Below are positions 12,201 to 26,599 of a stretch of 64,000 nucleotides of DNA, one piece after another. The notes beneath the pieces are model-generated. The model was not told the DNA's origin. It searched no databases and saw nothing but the letters and a program-made list of their open reading frames with translations. The DNA is from Anarhynchus alexandrinus. Taxonomy: Eukaryota; Chordata; Aves; Charadriiformes; Charadriidae. Made by a program: the position numbers and the translations under genes. Positions within the stretch are counted from its first letter, which is position 1, and each line of letters begins with the position of its first letter. The DNA is taken from NCBI GenBank assembly GCA_008711295.1, contig VUYV01000122.1:1989172-2053171 (forward strand), read 5' to 3'.

Positions 12201-15200
12201 TGCACAAGCACATCCTCAAGCCTTCATTAAAATTTCATTTGGACAGCAGGGCCCCCTATGTCAAAAATGAGGTGGCAGGAAATGGCTAAATAATTGCAGT
12301 TGGGGGAGGGAATGTGATACAGATACATCTTTAATGAAGAGAACAGAATGCCGTCATGCTTGAAAGGCATTTCCAAATACACAAAAAGCTAACAAGAAAA
12401 GTGGCAGCCACAATATGCCTCAGAACACAAGGTGCCAGGTATGTATAGTGGTGAATACTGTTAGAGAGATTAGAGACATCTGTGCATGCAAAATAAAAAC
12501 CTTTTGACTATTCCTTTATATACTATGGTGTTTGCTAGTTTTGACCAGCAGAAGTGGATAAGGAAAGGATGGGGCATAGTTTGAAAACAGCTATGGTTCC
12601 CCCAGGACTAAATTATGTGTATTACTAAACTTAAATATGGTTGTGGAGATTTTCTTTTCTGTTTTTTTGGGTTGGTTTTTTTTTTTTGGTAAAGAGAATT
12701 TGGGCAATTGTTTTCCAGCTTTGCTCCACTGAGTACATCTAGTGATCTGTGAGCTGTTTCTATCACTGATGAAGTATGTGTTGATCTTCATATCGTAGTT
12801 CTTCCTGCCAGATTGTAACACAGTCCAGTTCACTCATAAAGTCTGCAGAGAGACATCTAGCAAGCTCAGAGAAGAAAAATACTTTCAGTACCCAGAAAGT
12901 ATTTCAGTGCCAGTTGATTAGTTTTTCATTCAATGTCCATATTTCCCCTCTGTTATTATTTTTTCTATGGTATAAATTCAATTTTTAGATCAATCTTTCT
13001 GGACACCTAAACTTGAGTGTGTCTGACAAAATCAGAAAGGACAGAATTAAACAGCGATATTCCACAGATGGATAGAATCACTAGCAGTTGAAGGCAGTAA
13101 GCAACCATTTGAAAACATAGTTATCAATTGAATGTTTACTACAAACTAAATTTGTTTTGATCCCTTCCTTCAGGTTTTCACTAAAATGTAAGGCTGCTTT
13201 TCCTATTGAAATAACTGGAAGCCTCAGCCAAATTGGAACAAACTCCTGAAAATAAGCTTTCTAGAAATCAGTTTTAAAGTGGAAAAATTACGAGCTGTTA
13301 ATGTTTTATGCAGCTCTGTAAGTAGCCTGTAAGTCAGCTAGCTCACTAGCTCAGCAGGAGTCCTCAGCTGGTGCAAACCGATGTAGCCCACTGAAAGTCA
13401 GAGGCAGAGCCTTCAGTATCACCTCCAGCCTCTCCACTGCCCTGCCCGCGTGCACCAGCTGCATCCTGGTGCCCATCACAATACCTGTGATCCAGCCTGC
13501 AGCACCAATTCCCTCATCACCACCTGTGGGAGGGAGGCACTGTTTCCTCATTGCCTATGCACCCAGGCTTCCTTTGGAGGAAAACCTAGATGTCTGGGAG
13601 AATTGTATAGGCAGCAAGGCATGGCCAGTCTGCGTTCAAGGACCAGGACTACAAGGAAGGGTCAATGCTGCACTCTGCCACCAGTAGAATTAGTCAGAAT
13701 TAATGTGCTGGAGGATCTAGCAAGTCTAGATGACTTAACCAAGCAGTGTATGAAAACATATTCCCTTCATGCCGTGCCATTTTTATGGTTCTTTTCTTAC
13801 AACAAGCTATAGTTACTTATGTGCAAGACATACAGTAATAATTTAGAAGGTCAGATAGGTCCATGAGCAGATGTCAGTCCTAACAAGACGGGCAGTGGTA
13901 TGAAGAACTTCTGAGAACTGTAGTGCTTGCAGGCGAGCGTGTTCATGCCAGCCTATGTCTTGGGGTCTGTCCGCTACTGTAAGTTGAAAGTAGGTTTCCT
14001 TGGCACCGGGAGTATTAATAGGTCTGACACAAAAGTCTTATTCTCCCTCACAATCTTCAGAATAGGAAACATCACTTGGGCAGCCAAAATGGTCTCCATA
14101 GCAGCCTACTATTGCATTAAGTTCGTAGGGAGCCTAATTTACTTCTCCCTTTATGCCACCTCCTAGTTATAAAGACAGGAGATATTTTTTAATCCACAAA
14201 ACTTCTGTCTGCAGCATAAAATCACTGATGCTGTTCTAAATTTTTAAAATGGATAATATTTTTCTGTTTGGTAGAGGTGTTGCATAGCTAGATCCTGTAA
14301 ATTATTGTAAGAGATTCCAAAATTATATCAATAAGGAATATATACATATAAAGTAGGAAATTATTTTTAAAAACTTCATTTGAAAATGGATTGTTCATTA
14401 AATTTGGACCAGGTATGCTTTTACTGTCTTCATCTTGAGTTACATGTTTCCTAGATGGAGGACTATTGGAGAAACAAACACTATGAAGGAATAGGATTCT
14501 TTGAGTAATCTGATTTATATAAATTCTAAAAGAGAGGTCTGATATCCTCAATTCTGATCATAATAGGAAAAAGCAAGTAATACCCGATCCCAACTACTAA
14601 TAATTTTTTCAGGTAAATTATAGGCTACATGTAGAATGATTTACAACCTTCAGAGTTTTTTAAAATATTTATGTGATTTCATGTTTTAAATATTTTATAA
14701 GGTTACACTAAAAACTGAAAGCAAAAGGTGAATAAAAAAAGGAAAGGAAAAGTGAAGAATATTACTCAATGGAACTTTGTACTTTCAGACAATGACACTT
14801 GAAAAGGATGGATTGTCTATAATTTCTTCTCTACACCAGAAAAATGTAAAGGAGACATATTCATTAGGTGGCAAAAATATTTGCACTATAGTAATGGTTT
14901 CTGTACTTACATTATTTCTTAGTACAACAGATACCACCTTTTTACTAGAATTTAGTGTAGATGATTTGAAGATACAATATTATTAAGCATTACAAATGCC
15001 AGAATGATCTTTCAAAGAAAATTCATGACATAATACTACAAAACTGTATTGGTTTTACAAAAATAAAGGTGCTTTAAAGAGAAAAAAAAAAACACAACTT
15101 GACAAGGAGAGAGATAAAAACTCTTTTCTAGTTGTCAAAGTCAGTTTGCTTGCTTAACTTCTTAAATGTGGATCGCTATTTGAAAAGTATCCCTGCAACT

Positions 15201-18200
15201 TAGGCTGAACATTGTCAGATCTGCTGATCTATATTAGATTTTGTGCAGCAGATGTTCTACAAAAAAGGTTGGAGTGTGGATTGGCATTTATGAAGGAGAG
15301 AAACAATGGGCTTGATTTTTAGGAAAAAAAGCTTAGCTGAATCTAAGCTATGCAGGCTGAAGTGCAGTGTTCAATTTATGACCTATTTTTAGGAACAATA
15401 TATCACTTTCTGTAACAGTGACAGATACACACACATATATATAATTTTATGGGAAGGAAACAAATACTCTAATTTTTCTCTGTGTTGTAGCAGTTTAAGG
15501 AACAAAGCACAATAATATCTTCCTTTCCTCTCTGTTTGAAAGTTGTTTGCTTTTTGGCAGGAGAAGGCACCTCCTAGGCTGTAGGTAAGAGCTTAGCAGG
15601 AGTAGTGCAGTACATAACATCACAGCAAAGGAACTGTTGTAATATATGTTGTGAAAGTGTATTAGTTTTGAAAGTGTTGGTCTGAAGTATTGTGCAAATA
15701 CCTTGATGATATAGAGTAGTGTAGTGCAGCAGGCAGAATTTGTTCCTTAGACTGCTGCATGGGAACATAAATTTTTATGGTGTCATAGAAAAAGAAGACT
15801 AGATCGTTCATTGATTACTTCATCATGAGATTGTTTGAACTGATGTGTCTTGTATCTGCTTTACCCTGTGTCTGATTCAATCTTCTCAGCAACTGAGTGT
15901 TTTTAAAATGTTAGAAAAGGACACAGTTACAAATTCAATAGGAAGTAATTGTAGGAATTTACCATAGTTTCATAGAAGAAGGGGAAGAAATAGATGGTTA
16001 GTTTATTTAATGTAGTCACGAGCTGTAGAGTTGGTTTTCACAGAAACTGTAACTTAGAGAAAACTCAAAATATGTGACCCACTGTGCAAAAATATTTTTT
16101 AAATCAATTAGGTCAGTACCTTATCAGCTAATTGCAACAGAACCAGTTTTCATCCAGCCTGGTGAGGGTGAGGAGAGGAAGAAAAGTATCCAAAATCAAT
16201 AAACATCTAATTTTGCACACTTAGAAAAGGGGCCTAGTTATTTTCTTAAAGGAAGAAATAAGATTTAAAAAGAAATCCCAAAGTAATACTAGCAATGCTA
16301 AAGTTTATATGCCAAGTTTTCACCTCTGAGTTTTTGTAGCCAGGTATATATTGCTAAGAAACTAGGTTTGTTATAAATATTTTACCTTTCAAATGAAGCA
16401 AAATAACAATAACAACAACAATATCCCATGAAATCTCTTTCTGTTTACTGTATTGGCTGTGCTCCAATAGTACTCTTCTCTTTCTATCACTTGCAGAGCT
16501 CTTACCAAAGGGCTTCCCTTCTTAAAATAATTGTAAAAGTATTTTGATTAGCTGAAATGTATTGGGCCAATTCTTTCTCTGTTATCCTAGTAGCTTTATA
16601 ACGATGTGTTGGAACAGAGTATCAAAACTGAAAGAAGGTGTTTTCACTTGTCTAAAAGCCCTTATTGCTGAATTTGTTTGAATGTTTTTAAAGGTTCCAA
16701 GACAAACTAGACGAAAATGCTTCTGGTCAACAGAGTTATACTACCCCAACTGGCCCTGTAGCATGGTGAGGGTTAAGGAATGCTAAACATGTGATTCACT
16801 TAATCTTTTCCAATTCATTTAATCTTAAACCTCCTCAGGTCTGAAGGTTATGCAGATGACAAGGACAAGGTTATGCAGATATACAGAGTAAGTCTTTGTC
16901 TCCAAGACACCTGGAGGCTGCCTAAAATAGCAGTTCTCTTTGACCTTGCTTCTTATAAGACGGCAATAAATGATTTTTGATTCAAAATTGCTAGGTTCAC
17001 TGTATTTTTCTAGCTAATGGATAATTGCTGTCCGTGTGAGTATGAATGCATGTATGAAACTCACTAACAGCCTAAGTCAAACATTGGTTATTTCTTAAAC
17101 TTAGTAACAAAGGAAATTTTCTAGAATTTCTGAAATCTTAACAACAGAAATCTATGTGGTTTCATGTCTTCAGGGAAATGTATTCTGCTGCAGCTAAACA
17201 CCTTTGAATTGGTGATGATTAACATAACATTATATTGCTATGTAAAAATTAAGGTTCTAACCCAGGGTGTCATAGCTGGGGAAGTGCAGGTCCTTACTTG
17301 GTCATGGCCATGCCATTAATGACCCGATCCAAAGCTCCATGAAATGAAATGTAATGATCAAATTAAGTGTCGTGAAATCAGAACACAATGACTTCCCTAC
17401 TCACCTCCAAAAAAAGCCTTCATAAAACTCCAGATTGAACATTTCTTGCTAGTAGTTCTGTCACATTTCTGTCACACGCATATGAATGGGTGCCCAATCA
17501 TTTTTAGGGATGGAATCCTTTTAATCTGTCTCTTTGCCTGAAAAATGTTGTTGATGATAACGCTTCTTCAATTCAGAACAGGAACATTATGAAGCCAAAT
17601 TGTTATTTTGAGAAGTACTTTGGGATGCTTGGGTGGCATATCAGAGAATTGCAAAGTGATATAATACCAAAGTCAAAATTAAGTTTATTACTACCATCTG
17701 TCTATGTCATCAAAGTTTTATTGCACCTTACAACATACCAACTCGTGCCTTACTAGAAGAGTATTCTGTTCAGCTACTGAAAATCTAGATTTCACAACCT
17801 GTACAACAATCTACACAATCTCTAGAAAATTAAATCATTGAATGATTGCTCTTAAGAAGATACAACTTAAATCCATAGTTAGGACTTCTTGAGGAACAAC
17901 AACAAAACACTACAATTTTTAAGACAGTATTGTTGGAAGTAAATATGTGAGGGTTTTGTTTTCTCATGAAAGGAGAAAAATATGGGTATGTAGTTAGACC
18001 AAGTATGTATGCCATGGATATACTGAATTTTGCACAGAATTACATTTCAGATATGTTGTCTACTCTAATGTCCTTGCCGATACTGATGAAACAAAATAGA
18101 TAGCATAAACACAACAGTGGGAAATGTTGGTAAATTTTTCTAGAGTGAGCAAGATTGTAAGTGCTGTGATAGATGTTGCCCTGTGACCATAATAGACAGC

Positions 18201-21200
18201 CTTTTATAGTCTGCTTTTAAAGATCAACATGTTTGGATTATATTAGTTGAAAGAGAAGAAATATACCCCAAATCAAATGAAACTCCATGGGGAAAGTTTT
18301 GCTTTCTTTCTTTGGTCTGAGTTTTTTGTTCACGTGTCAGCTGCAAAACCTGTCTTACATTTTTAAAAGGGCAGTGTGAGCCTGATCTCTCTCTATAGCT
18401 AATACCCGTGGCAGTGTGTTAGAATAAGAAAATAGTGATCTGTACGTTAGAATTTTATTTTTCTCATTTTCTGGGTTCTTTTTAAAGACTTAGTAAACTA
18501 GCAACGTGCAACCCAACAGTCTGGAGCACCATTACCATTTCTTTTTTCATTTTCTTAAATCAGTATAGGTGATTGCTAGTGAACAAATTGTGAAGAAACC
18601 AAGACTGAAGTTTGTCCATGTTTGAAGTGTTAATGCAAGTAACCCCCACATCATCTCAGCTATCTTAACAGAAAGAAAATGGCATACAAAATGAAGTCCA
18701 GGCATTTTGGAGGGCCCCTGTTTACAGAAGAATTATAAGTAAAGCATCTTCTCCATTTGCTATCTTACATTCATAATGTATGGTTTGTGCAAGTCTAATG
18801 TCAATGTTCTTATTATATTCCCCAAAAGATGGTGAGGAGAAACAGTATGACTCTATAGGCATTGAGGTATTGATAAATATCAGGTTGTAATTTCCATTTT
18901 TATTAAGTAGGAGTTCCTCTTTTGGCTTTTACTCCTTCAGAATATTTTCATTATCACAGATCTATCAAGGTTACTGTGTAAATATTTAAATAAATACACC
19001 CTCCTCCAAGTTTTTTTGTGAGACAGGTTATGTCTTAAAATTTATATGGCTCTAAAAAAAGAATTTATCTAAACTGTCTGACAGGAAGCAATATATAGAA
19101 ACAACTGCCAAGGACCAAAACATTAAAACACTGTTGATGAGAAGTATTTATGTGGAAGAGTTGAATAACAAAGAACACAGCCTTAGGATCAATCCAGCTA
19201 TGGCAGATATGCAGTCTGGTTGGTCTTTTCTCATTCCTAAACTTTAATCTGTTATTCTGTCAGCGGCACCATTCTGTAATCCTCATTAAGCCTTTTGTTG
19301 GACCTTGAATATTTTAGGATAAACTTTTCCAAATGATGACCTTGAGAGATGGTATAGATCATACTAAATATGTCCCATAATTGTGGATAGTCTGTTCTAA
19401 GGTGACGCTGTGTTGTATGTGTGTGTGTGTGTTTTAACAAACAGGAGTGGCTTCTGTGAGAATATTCCAGAAGCTGAAGATGTCACTGACCCTTTAAAAC
19501 CTAGGAGATGATTAGTAGAGTGATGTCAAACCGCAAAACTACATACAGGAGGTTAGCATTACTAGGCTTTGGCAAACACTAATAGTGATCAAGACAGCAC
19601 TTAAGAAGAACCAAAATGCTGCCCCAAGAAAAAAAAAGATGAAAAGGTTGAAATTTAATATTCATTTTTATAGCTTGAGGAATGAGGACTGGAAACAGAA
19701 ATGGCAAGGGTTTGCTGCAAATCTTGTAGTCTGAAAGACCAGCTGGGTCATCAGAACCAATGGATGAGGTGTTTGTTTAAGTGATTAATGGAGGATGTCT
19801 GTAGCTGTGGATGGATGAATTTTGCAAAATACCTTCTTGTGTCCTCGGGCAACCTTTAGGCACCCTAAGTTGCTTTGTTTCTGAATCCCTGAAATAACTT
19901 GGTTCCTTTTTAGAAATTTTTCTGAGAATCTTATCATGACTTTCATAGAGTCAGGATAACTTCATCTCACATGGTCTTTGTAAAAGCGGCCAACTCCAAA
20001 GTAAACTATGTCTTTGAAATAAATAATAGATTTTCTCAGAGCTGCAGTTTGAATATGATTCAAGATCTTTCAGATGAGCAAATCAGAGAACGGAAAAAAG
20101 TTATATTCATCATAACTTTAATACTTTGGTTGGGAAAAGAATTAGCCATTAGACATATATTTAAATATTTTGTGTGCATGTGCATGATGTTCAAGTTATT
20201 AAGACTGTATGAAAACACAAAGACAAAAATACAGTTCTTCATATGATGAGAGGGATTAATCCATATTCTTCATCAGTTTAGGGCCTATTATATATAGAAA
20301 TTGAAGTGTTATATTCAGCTTGGGTTGAGTTGCTCATAATTCTTTTAAGACACTAATTAAATGTCTTATATCCAGCAAGTAATAGAGCCTGCTGCCTGTC
20401 ACAAATGGAGCTTTGGCCAAAATCTATCAAGTTCTTTAAAAATGTTTAAAGAATAGGAACGCTACAATACATTGTATAGAAACCTTAAATCTAGTTTCAG
20501 GGAGGGGAAAAAAAAAAAAACCAAACCATTCTTTGATGAACTTATGAAAGCAAAGATCTATTGCAGGATGAAAGTCTGACCTTCTGAATTCTACTTTGCA
20601 GAATCTGTGACACGGGGAAAGTAAATTTCCTTGCAAAGAACATTAATTCTGTTTTAAACAATATGTTTAAATGGAAGTTCTATGACCCTTACAAAACTTC
20701 AGAAAGATCCCCTTTTTAAAAGTAAACTAGATTCTAAGGAAGGGTTTGATTTCCCCTTTTCCTCAAAAACCTCAGGATCAAATTATGGTAGCCCTTTGTG
20801 CAGAAATCCCTTCATGTGCACTATAGAATTGTGGCTAATTGCATTTCAGTGGTGTCATTAACAACTTGGAATGAAAAGTGTCAGACATTTGGTCTCAAAA
20901 TGTGAGCTGGAGTTCACAATCCAGAGAAATTCTTGCATATTCAGAGATGTATTTTGTATTGTTTCAGACTCCATTTAATTAATACTGCTTCTTGAGCCTC
21001 TCTAACTACCTGTGATATGTGATTCCTTTCAGAAGGCAAAGTAGACGTTTTTTTCCTCAAGCTCTGATAGATTTGCAGGATAAAACGGGGCCTGTCATGT
21101 ATTGAGGGAAGCCTCTCAACCTACTTAATTTTGCATCATTTACTAGAGCTGTAAAAGAAGTGAGAATGATAGATAATACATGTTCCCAAATTTGTTGAAA

Positions 21201-24200
21201 GGAGAGTCCTTGAACCTAGTGTTCATTTCAGCCATTATCTCTTATCCCTAGCTTTTTGCCTGGAAGGTATTATATGAGTTTTTAAGGTCATACCAGGAAG
21301 CACAAAATTTATAACTTAAACCTAAAACAATAATCTGTAACGCTGTAACCACTTCTTTCTTTGGTTTCTATAGCATTTATCAGAGCTGATGAAAATGGTG
21401 GCTCAGGACTGTAATAGGATCAAGCAAGCAAATGCCTGTGCCATCCAACTATGTCATCCAAGCAACAAGAACCAAGGTAGAAGAAACAAAAGGCTTCAAC
21501 TGACATACAGGCTCACATGCCTTATATGAATACCAGATTTTAGCTGTCACTCTCCTTCCTTGCTCTTCATCGAGAGACATTTTTGTGTGGTGTTTTGTTA
21601 ACTGGAAGAGCTTGCAACACTCATGTTACTTCTGTACAGCATGAAGAAGCAAAATACATTTCTCAGGAGTACAGCATGATTCCTTTCATGATCTAAAGGA
21701 ATGGAAATTTGAAAAAATTGTCCAAAAACTGCTCTGAACTCTACTATGGTATTCCTACTGCTATAGCTCATAAATGAAGGTAAAACAGAGGGTCTAGGAA
21801 TAAATGCCGAGTTGAATCAGATATTGACGAGTATGGTGGCAATGTGCAGTACCAGTACATAAGTCAATTAATTTTGTTTAATTTTTAAAGATCATTTTAT
21901 TGAAGATTTCACAATTTGATATAGCAGCTACTTGCCTGTGGATGTGAAGAATAATGAGATTAAAAACAAGAAACACAAAATGAAATTGTTTGTACATTAT
22001 GCATAGCTCAATAATTGTGGGCCTGATTTGGTCAGAATGACTTCAGGTATTCTTAGGCAGTACAAGTGAAATAAAATCCAAAAAGCTATAGGACTACGCA
22101 TGGAGGAAGTCAGTATATAATGAACAAAATTCACCTTTCTAAAAGTGGTTATTTTTCTGTGTAATGTACCTGTTGCACTTAAATCATGCTCTGAATATGT
22201 GATGATCATTTAACTTTTTCACGTTTGTGCTTTGCTTTATTCTATTCAAAGAACAAGTCGGGAAATGTTTGCATTTTACTATGACAGTGGTCCAGATCAG
22301 AAGGGGTCAAGTGTACCTTGAGTTGTCTGCCTCAGCAGACATGCAGACAAACTTTTTAATCTCAAATTTCAATTACAGATCAGTCCGTTTCCCCCCCCCC
22401 CTCTTTTAAAGGGAAAAGAAGAATCAATGCACATCAATGTTTCCCCAGACTTAGTAATTTATTTTGGTATGTGGTTTGCTTACACTGACTTGGCCATTGG
22501 AGGAATGAAATCAGTGCTCCTTCATGACTACTTCAGCATCTGTGTAGGGAGTTGCAGCCTTGTTGAGCTTAACTAAAACAGGAACAGATCTGTCTCTCTC
22601 TCTAATTGCCTTGGTATCGGGAACAAAAGAAATTACTGGGTAATTTGTGGTGGAACCTATTGTTATGAGGTCTCTGGAACTTCCTGTGTAATATAATAAT
22701 CTGCAATTTTTCAGATCGAAGTCCTAATTTTTTGCTCTCGGTTATGGTAATCTTACATCAGTGTGACTCCTTTGAAGCCAGATGCATTCTATCTAGAGGA
22801 AAAAAGAATTGAGAAATTAGGTTTTTAGTCTTCCCTGCTCCATTCTAGAGACACAACTATTCCTGTGCAAGAAGTGCTGCTACCCTATTCACCCTGCCTC
22901 CAAAAAAATGTCTCCAAACAGCAGCTGCTAAAGGACAAAGAGGCCTTGGCTAATTACAACTTATTATGTGCAAGAACTTGAAGTCTAATTGGCACCACTT
23001 AAATGCTAATATTATTAATAATAGGCAATTTCTTTTCTTCTTTTTTTTCCCCCCAGGGAAAAAGGAAGTGAAATGAGAAAAACTATGTTAACAGAATATT
23101 ACTACTACACAGGGAAAATCATGAACCCACAACAGTGAGGCAGAAGTTCCAACAATCATTTTTTTTCAAAATCATAAATATTTTCTCTTCTTTTTTTTTT
23201 TTTTTCTAAAAAGCTTGTTTTAGTATATTCAGAAAAACATATAGGAGAAAATATCTGATAACCAACTTAGAAGACTTAGGGCTGATGCTGAATTTCTTGT
23301 TTGGATTTTTTTTTGGTTTTCACTTCCTGGCATTTGATGTGGCAAAAACATTCCGATACTATTGTTGCATAAACATGTCTTTTTTGCATTAAACTATGGG
23401 TAACAATTTAAGTCCTCATAGTCACAGCTTCTGAATGTATTTTTCTAAGTTGAAGCAACTTTATTCTCACTTAAATACACTCTCACCCACAGAAATACTG
23501 CTCAAGTATTCTCCAAACAGACATAAAAATCACTCAAAAGAACAACAATGACTTCTTGAAGATTTTCCTAGGAGTCCTGTGGTGATGTGATTTTGCATTT
23601 CAGCATCCACTACCATACTGTCCTACTTCAAAATGTTATCACGGTGTACGCCAATTGGAAAGAACGTGCAAATTTCAAAAGTTTTGTGTCTAAAAACAAA
23701 AGCAAAACCAGCCCCCAGCCTCCAAACCCTCAGCTGGCAGAACAGCCCTTGTACAGCCCTTGGACATCGCTCAGGCTATCCTTATTTATGGCCAGATAAG
23801 ACTGTGTGCACCAGTCACATGTTGCAGTTGCATTGTCAGCTCGGCCACATCGGAAAATCAGACCTGCTGGCCTTTTGAAGCATAGTAAACTACCAAAGGA
23901 AGATATTTCTGTGCCTGGATCCTGCCCTTCCCACCACTACAAGTTCTTTTCCTTTGCCGTTTCCAGCTGTGAAGTGGTTTTCGGTTATGTACCCCTTATG
24001 CCTTGTTTGGCTCCCATCCAGACTCTTTTGTTTGCTTGCTTCTCAACTTCATTCCTTGCAGCCATCAAAACTAGCTGCTTGCATGGCAGGCTGCCAAGGT
24101 ATTTGTAGTAGGACTCTGGTATACCTGCTTCCACTTAGGGATGCTCTCAACAAGGTTTTTGCAGCATGATCCTCTTCTTACTATGGCTCTATTCAAGAGA

Positions 24201-25030
24201 AACACTCATAATTTTGCATTTCCTTAACTATAACTTACAAAAAAGTCAATAATAGTCCCTCCGTTGCTTGCATTCAATCTATTAGCGAGCAAAAACCTGA
24301 GTAAATGTATGTGTGACCTTTAAGTTCCTCTCTAAAATTCTGTGGACTTGAGCCTTGTTTGTCATGGAATGTATGAAAGGCTATATATTAAAAGACAAAT
24401 ATAATAATGCAAAAAAATGTTTTGCAAGTATCGTACTTCAGGAGTTTCAAATTGTGTGATGAGTAGTTTCATTTTAAATGTCTGCCTTTCATCTGTTTTT
24501 ACCTGTCGGTAGGTAACTCTGTACTTCTGGACTCAACTTTGAAAAACCTCTGAACAATTTCACATGCAGATAATGTTTTAAAATCAGCCTGAAAGAGAAA
24601 TACCATGTTCAACTCTGCCCAGTTGTGTCTCCATAGAACCCTAATGCCTAAGGCCTGGAATGGACCTCACTGTGTAAAGCCAATGAATTTGCTGATGAAT
24701 TGTGGTAGGAAAATGAGAGCTTCAATTAATCTGAACTGAAAGTGTCTGTGGAAAACATTTGATTTCAACAAATCTCTGGATTATAAAGTTGGGGTTTTTT
24801 TAAAGAAATATATGAAATGTTGATATGAATAACTGACATTTTAAGGGGAAAATATTTCATTGAAAACACCCTTTTCTTTTAAAACTTCAATTCATTACTT
24901 TTTAAAAAAAAGATCAAACAGAATCAGTACTGAACTGAGCATTAAACAAATAAAGCTAGTCATACATATTTTTAGCTGTTTTGAAAATTAGATCGTTATT
25001 TTGCTATTTGTGGGGTAGGGAAGCTCATTA
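9254..25030. other. AT-rich intergenic or intronic DNA
   Basis: About 15.8 kb has no assignable gene, RNA gene or full transposon. It contains short simple repeats (for example TG at 19419-19433 and a C11 run at 22391-22401). Two plus-strand exon-like segments (21374-21476; the second at 26126-26232 is outside this span) and two overlapping minus-strand open frames at 11410-11872 are reported as findings. GC-richer patches at 13.35-13.8 kb and 23.6-24.1 kb hold open frames that I could not match to a family. Confidence 0.5.
21374..21476 (+). other. Exon-like segment, plus strand (candidate A)
   Basis: A pyrimidine-rich tract ending TTTCTATAG precedes the segment and AAG|GTAGAA follows it. 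Only one frame is open, for 34 codons, and it leaves one extra base (phase 1). It starts HLSELMKMVAQDCNRIK. I do not recognise it. It would join in phase with the segment at 26126-26232. It could equally be a non-coding RNA exon or a decoy. Confidence 0.2.
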
Positions 25031-25036
25031 TCAGTT

Positions 25037-25207
25037 TTACGGTTTAATCCTGGATCCAAAACAAACTTTTCTGGCGATTGAAAAGTTTGTGACTTTAGTG
25101 TCCATTTCATTGTTATTTGAAAGACTACCTATAGGAACGTTTATTAAGTCATCAAGAAGAGAGATACTGAGTTTTCTAATAGGAGCTACGGTCTTTTCTG
25201 GAAACTT
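25037..25207 (-). CDS. Candidate exon 11 (terminal) of an unrecognised minus-strand gene
   Basis: On the minus strand a good acceptor (GCATTTCGACATTTCAG) is followed by a single open frame of 56 codons ending in TAA at 25037-25039; the other two frames stop early. The peptide starts KFPEKTVAPIRKLSISLLDD and ends KVCFGSRIKP, with no transmembrane segment and no domain I know. It begins in phase 0, matching the end of candidate exon 10 at 26552-26588. I found no AATAAA in the expected orientation close downstream, which is a weakness. A same-size open frame overlaps on the plus strand (24981-25211), so chance cannot be excluded. Confidence 0.33.
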   Translation of the reverse strand, partial: KFPEKTVAPIRKLSISLLDDLINVPIGSLSNNNEMDTKVTNFSIARKVCFGSRIKP

Positions 25208-26125
25208 CTGAAATGTCGAAATGCAAATAAACATTTGTAGAGTTGAAGGTTTAATGCAGTCACTAGGAGACAGGTTTTTAGTGAGGTTGAGGGAGCACTC
25301 AGGTGTTAGTGTAGCTGCTGACCTTGCACATCTACTAACATGTACTTTTGGAGTGCATGCATAGGAACATACAACTGTAACCATAGGGCTTTGAAAGTGC
25401 TATGAAGTTATGTAAAATATCTTACTTGTAAACAGAATGTATCTACTTAAAGAAAAAATAAGTTTTGAAGCCTAATTTGAACATCATTTAAAAACATGGT
25501 AATTTGCTACTATCATGTCCTGAAAATGTTATATCCATGAACACACATATTTCAATGGTCATAGACATTTTGCCAGTGAGAAATTTTGTAGTTTAAAAAT
25601 TACTATTTTGTGGGACTGCAAATTACTTTTTGAACTGCTCAGAAATTTAAAAATACTAAAGTAGCTTCACTGTTAGACTAGAACTGTGTAAAAAGTTGGG
25701 ATGAATAATTCATTTAACCAATTTATTTTCTTTTAATCTTAATGAGTTATCTATGAGCAGCAGCAGAAAACGTTCTTGATCTTAAACATTTTGCAAAATC
25801 ATTTTAGCAGGAATTTTGCTGATAAGTTCTAGGCTTCCAAGTGGTTTACTAAGAATACAGGTATTTGACTGAGAGTATTACATATATATTTTTTTTAAAA
25901 AAATCTGAATGTTATTTTTGATTGCAAACAAAATTTCCACTTGTGGTAAATCTCTCAGGTAAGAGCCTTGAATGTTGTAAGCTCAAAATTCACTTCCAGT
26001 ACATATTCTCCAGTATTTACTTACCTTGAAGTGTTTTCACTGACTAACTTGTTTTGGGGGGTGCCTGTAGAGAGTAAATTAATTCTTTACTGAGTCAGAC
26101 CAAGCCGTCTATTGGTCTCTTATAG

Positions 26126-26232
26126 CATTAGAAGTCTTGAAGCACCTTGTATTCCAGGAGCTTCCAGCTTCGCAGCTGAAGTGCCATTGCTACACTATGT
26201 GCAACAGTAGCAACCTGGATATATTGGAACTG
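26126..26232 (+). other. Exon-like segment, plus strand (candidate B)
   Basis: The acceptor is TTGGTCTCTTATAG and the donor is CTG|GTAAGTAT, a near-consensus pair. One frame is open through all 107 bases, starting with two bases (phase 1) and ending in phase 0. It includes the cysteine-containing stretch QLKCHCYTMCNSSN. It is phase-compatible with candidate A, but I found no start or terminal exon, so it remains unassigned. Confidence 0.25.
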
Positions 26233-26455
26233 GTAAGTATCTTGCTTGTATTAAAGAAAAATGCTGAGTCTTAAGGGAATAGACTTACAACACAGTGACT
26301 GTTGTTGATAGAGCACTAATCAAAGACTTGGAGTATCCATTCCCCTTAGGACACTGAACTTCCTTGAAATCTTAATATTTTTCTTTTTATTTCAATAAGT
26401 TATCATTAATATCATATCATTATAAGTAGTTCTAACCTCCCAGTGCTCTTTAGTT

Positions 26456-26500
26456 AAAGATCATAGAAAACAGGTCTTGAAGGGACCTTGCATATACGTA
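26456..26500 (-). mobile_element. Possible CR1 3'-end remnant
   Basis: A short stretch reading ATCATAGAA, a few bases, then TTGAAGGGACCTT resembles the reverse complement of a CR1 3' terminus. It is too short and diverged to be sure. Confidence 0.25.
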
Positions 26501-26551
26501 TCTTTTTTCGTGTGCACTATTTTGGAACATTCCTTCAAAGAACAAACTTAC

Positions 26552-26588
26552 TTGTAATATTTTTCTTTTATCAAGCTTTTCTTTAAAG
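26552..26588 (-). CDS. Candidate exon 10 of an unrecognised minus-strand gene
   Basis: This is a 37-base segment between an acceptor ending TACTTCACAG and a strong donor, CAA|GTAAGT, on the minus strand. It uses one base to finish a codon (phase 2), then reads FKEKLDKRKILQ and ends in phase 0. It fits between candidate exon 9 (ends phase 2, joint codon AGC, Ser) and candidate exon 11 (starts phase 0). Such a short open segment proves little alone; its support is the phase fit on both sides. Confidence 0.28.
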
Positions 26589-26599
26589 CTGTGAAGTAC

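Noticed and set aside
13350..13400. Similarity to a palindromic repeat of sauropsid genomes (CAGCTGGTGCAAACCGATGT)
   Set aside because: Only one arm is recognisable and the match is from memory; too weak to annotate.
26025..26064. Minus-strand 40-base exon-like piece with a strong donor (TTCAAG|GTAAGT)
   Set aside because: Its only open frame runs from phase 1 to phase 2 and cannot sit between candidate exons 10 and 11 without another exon that I could not support.
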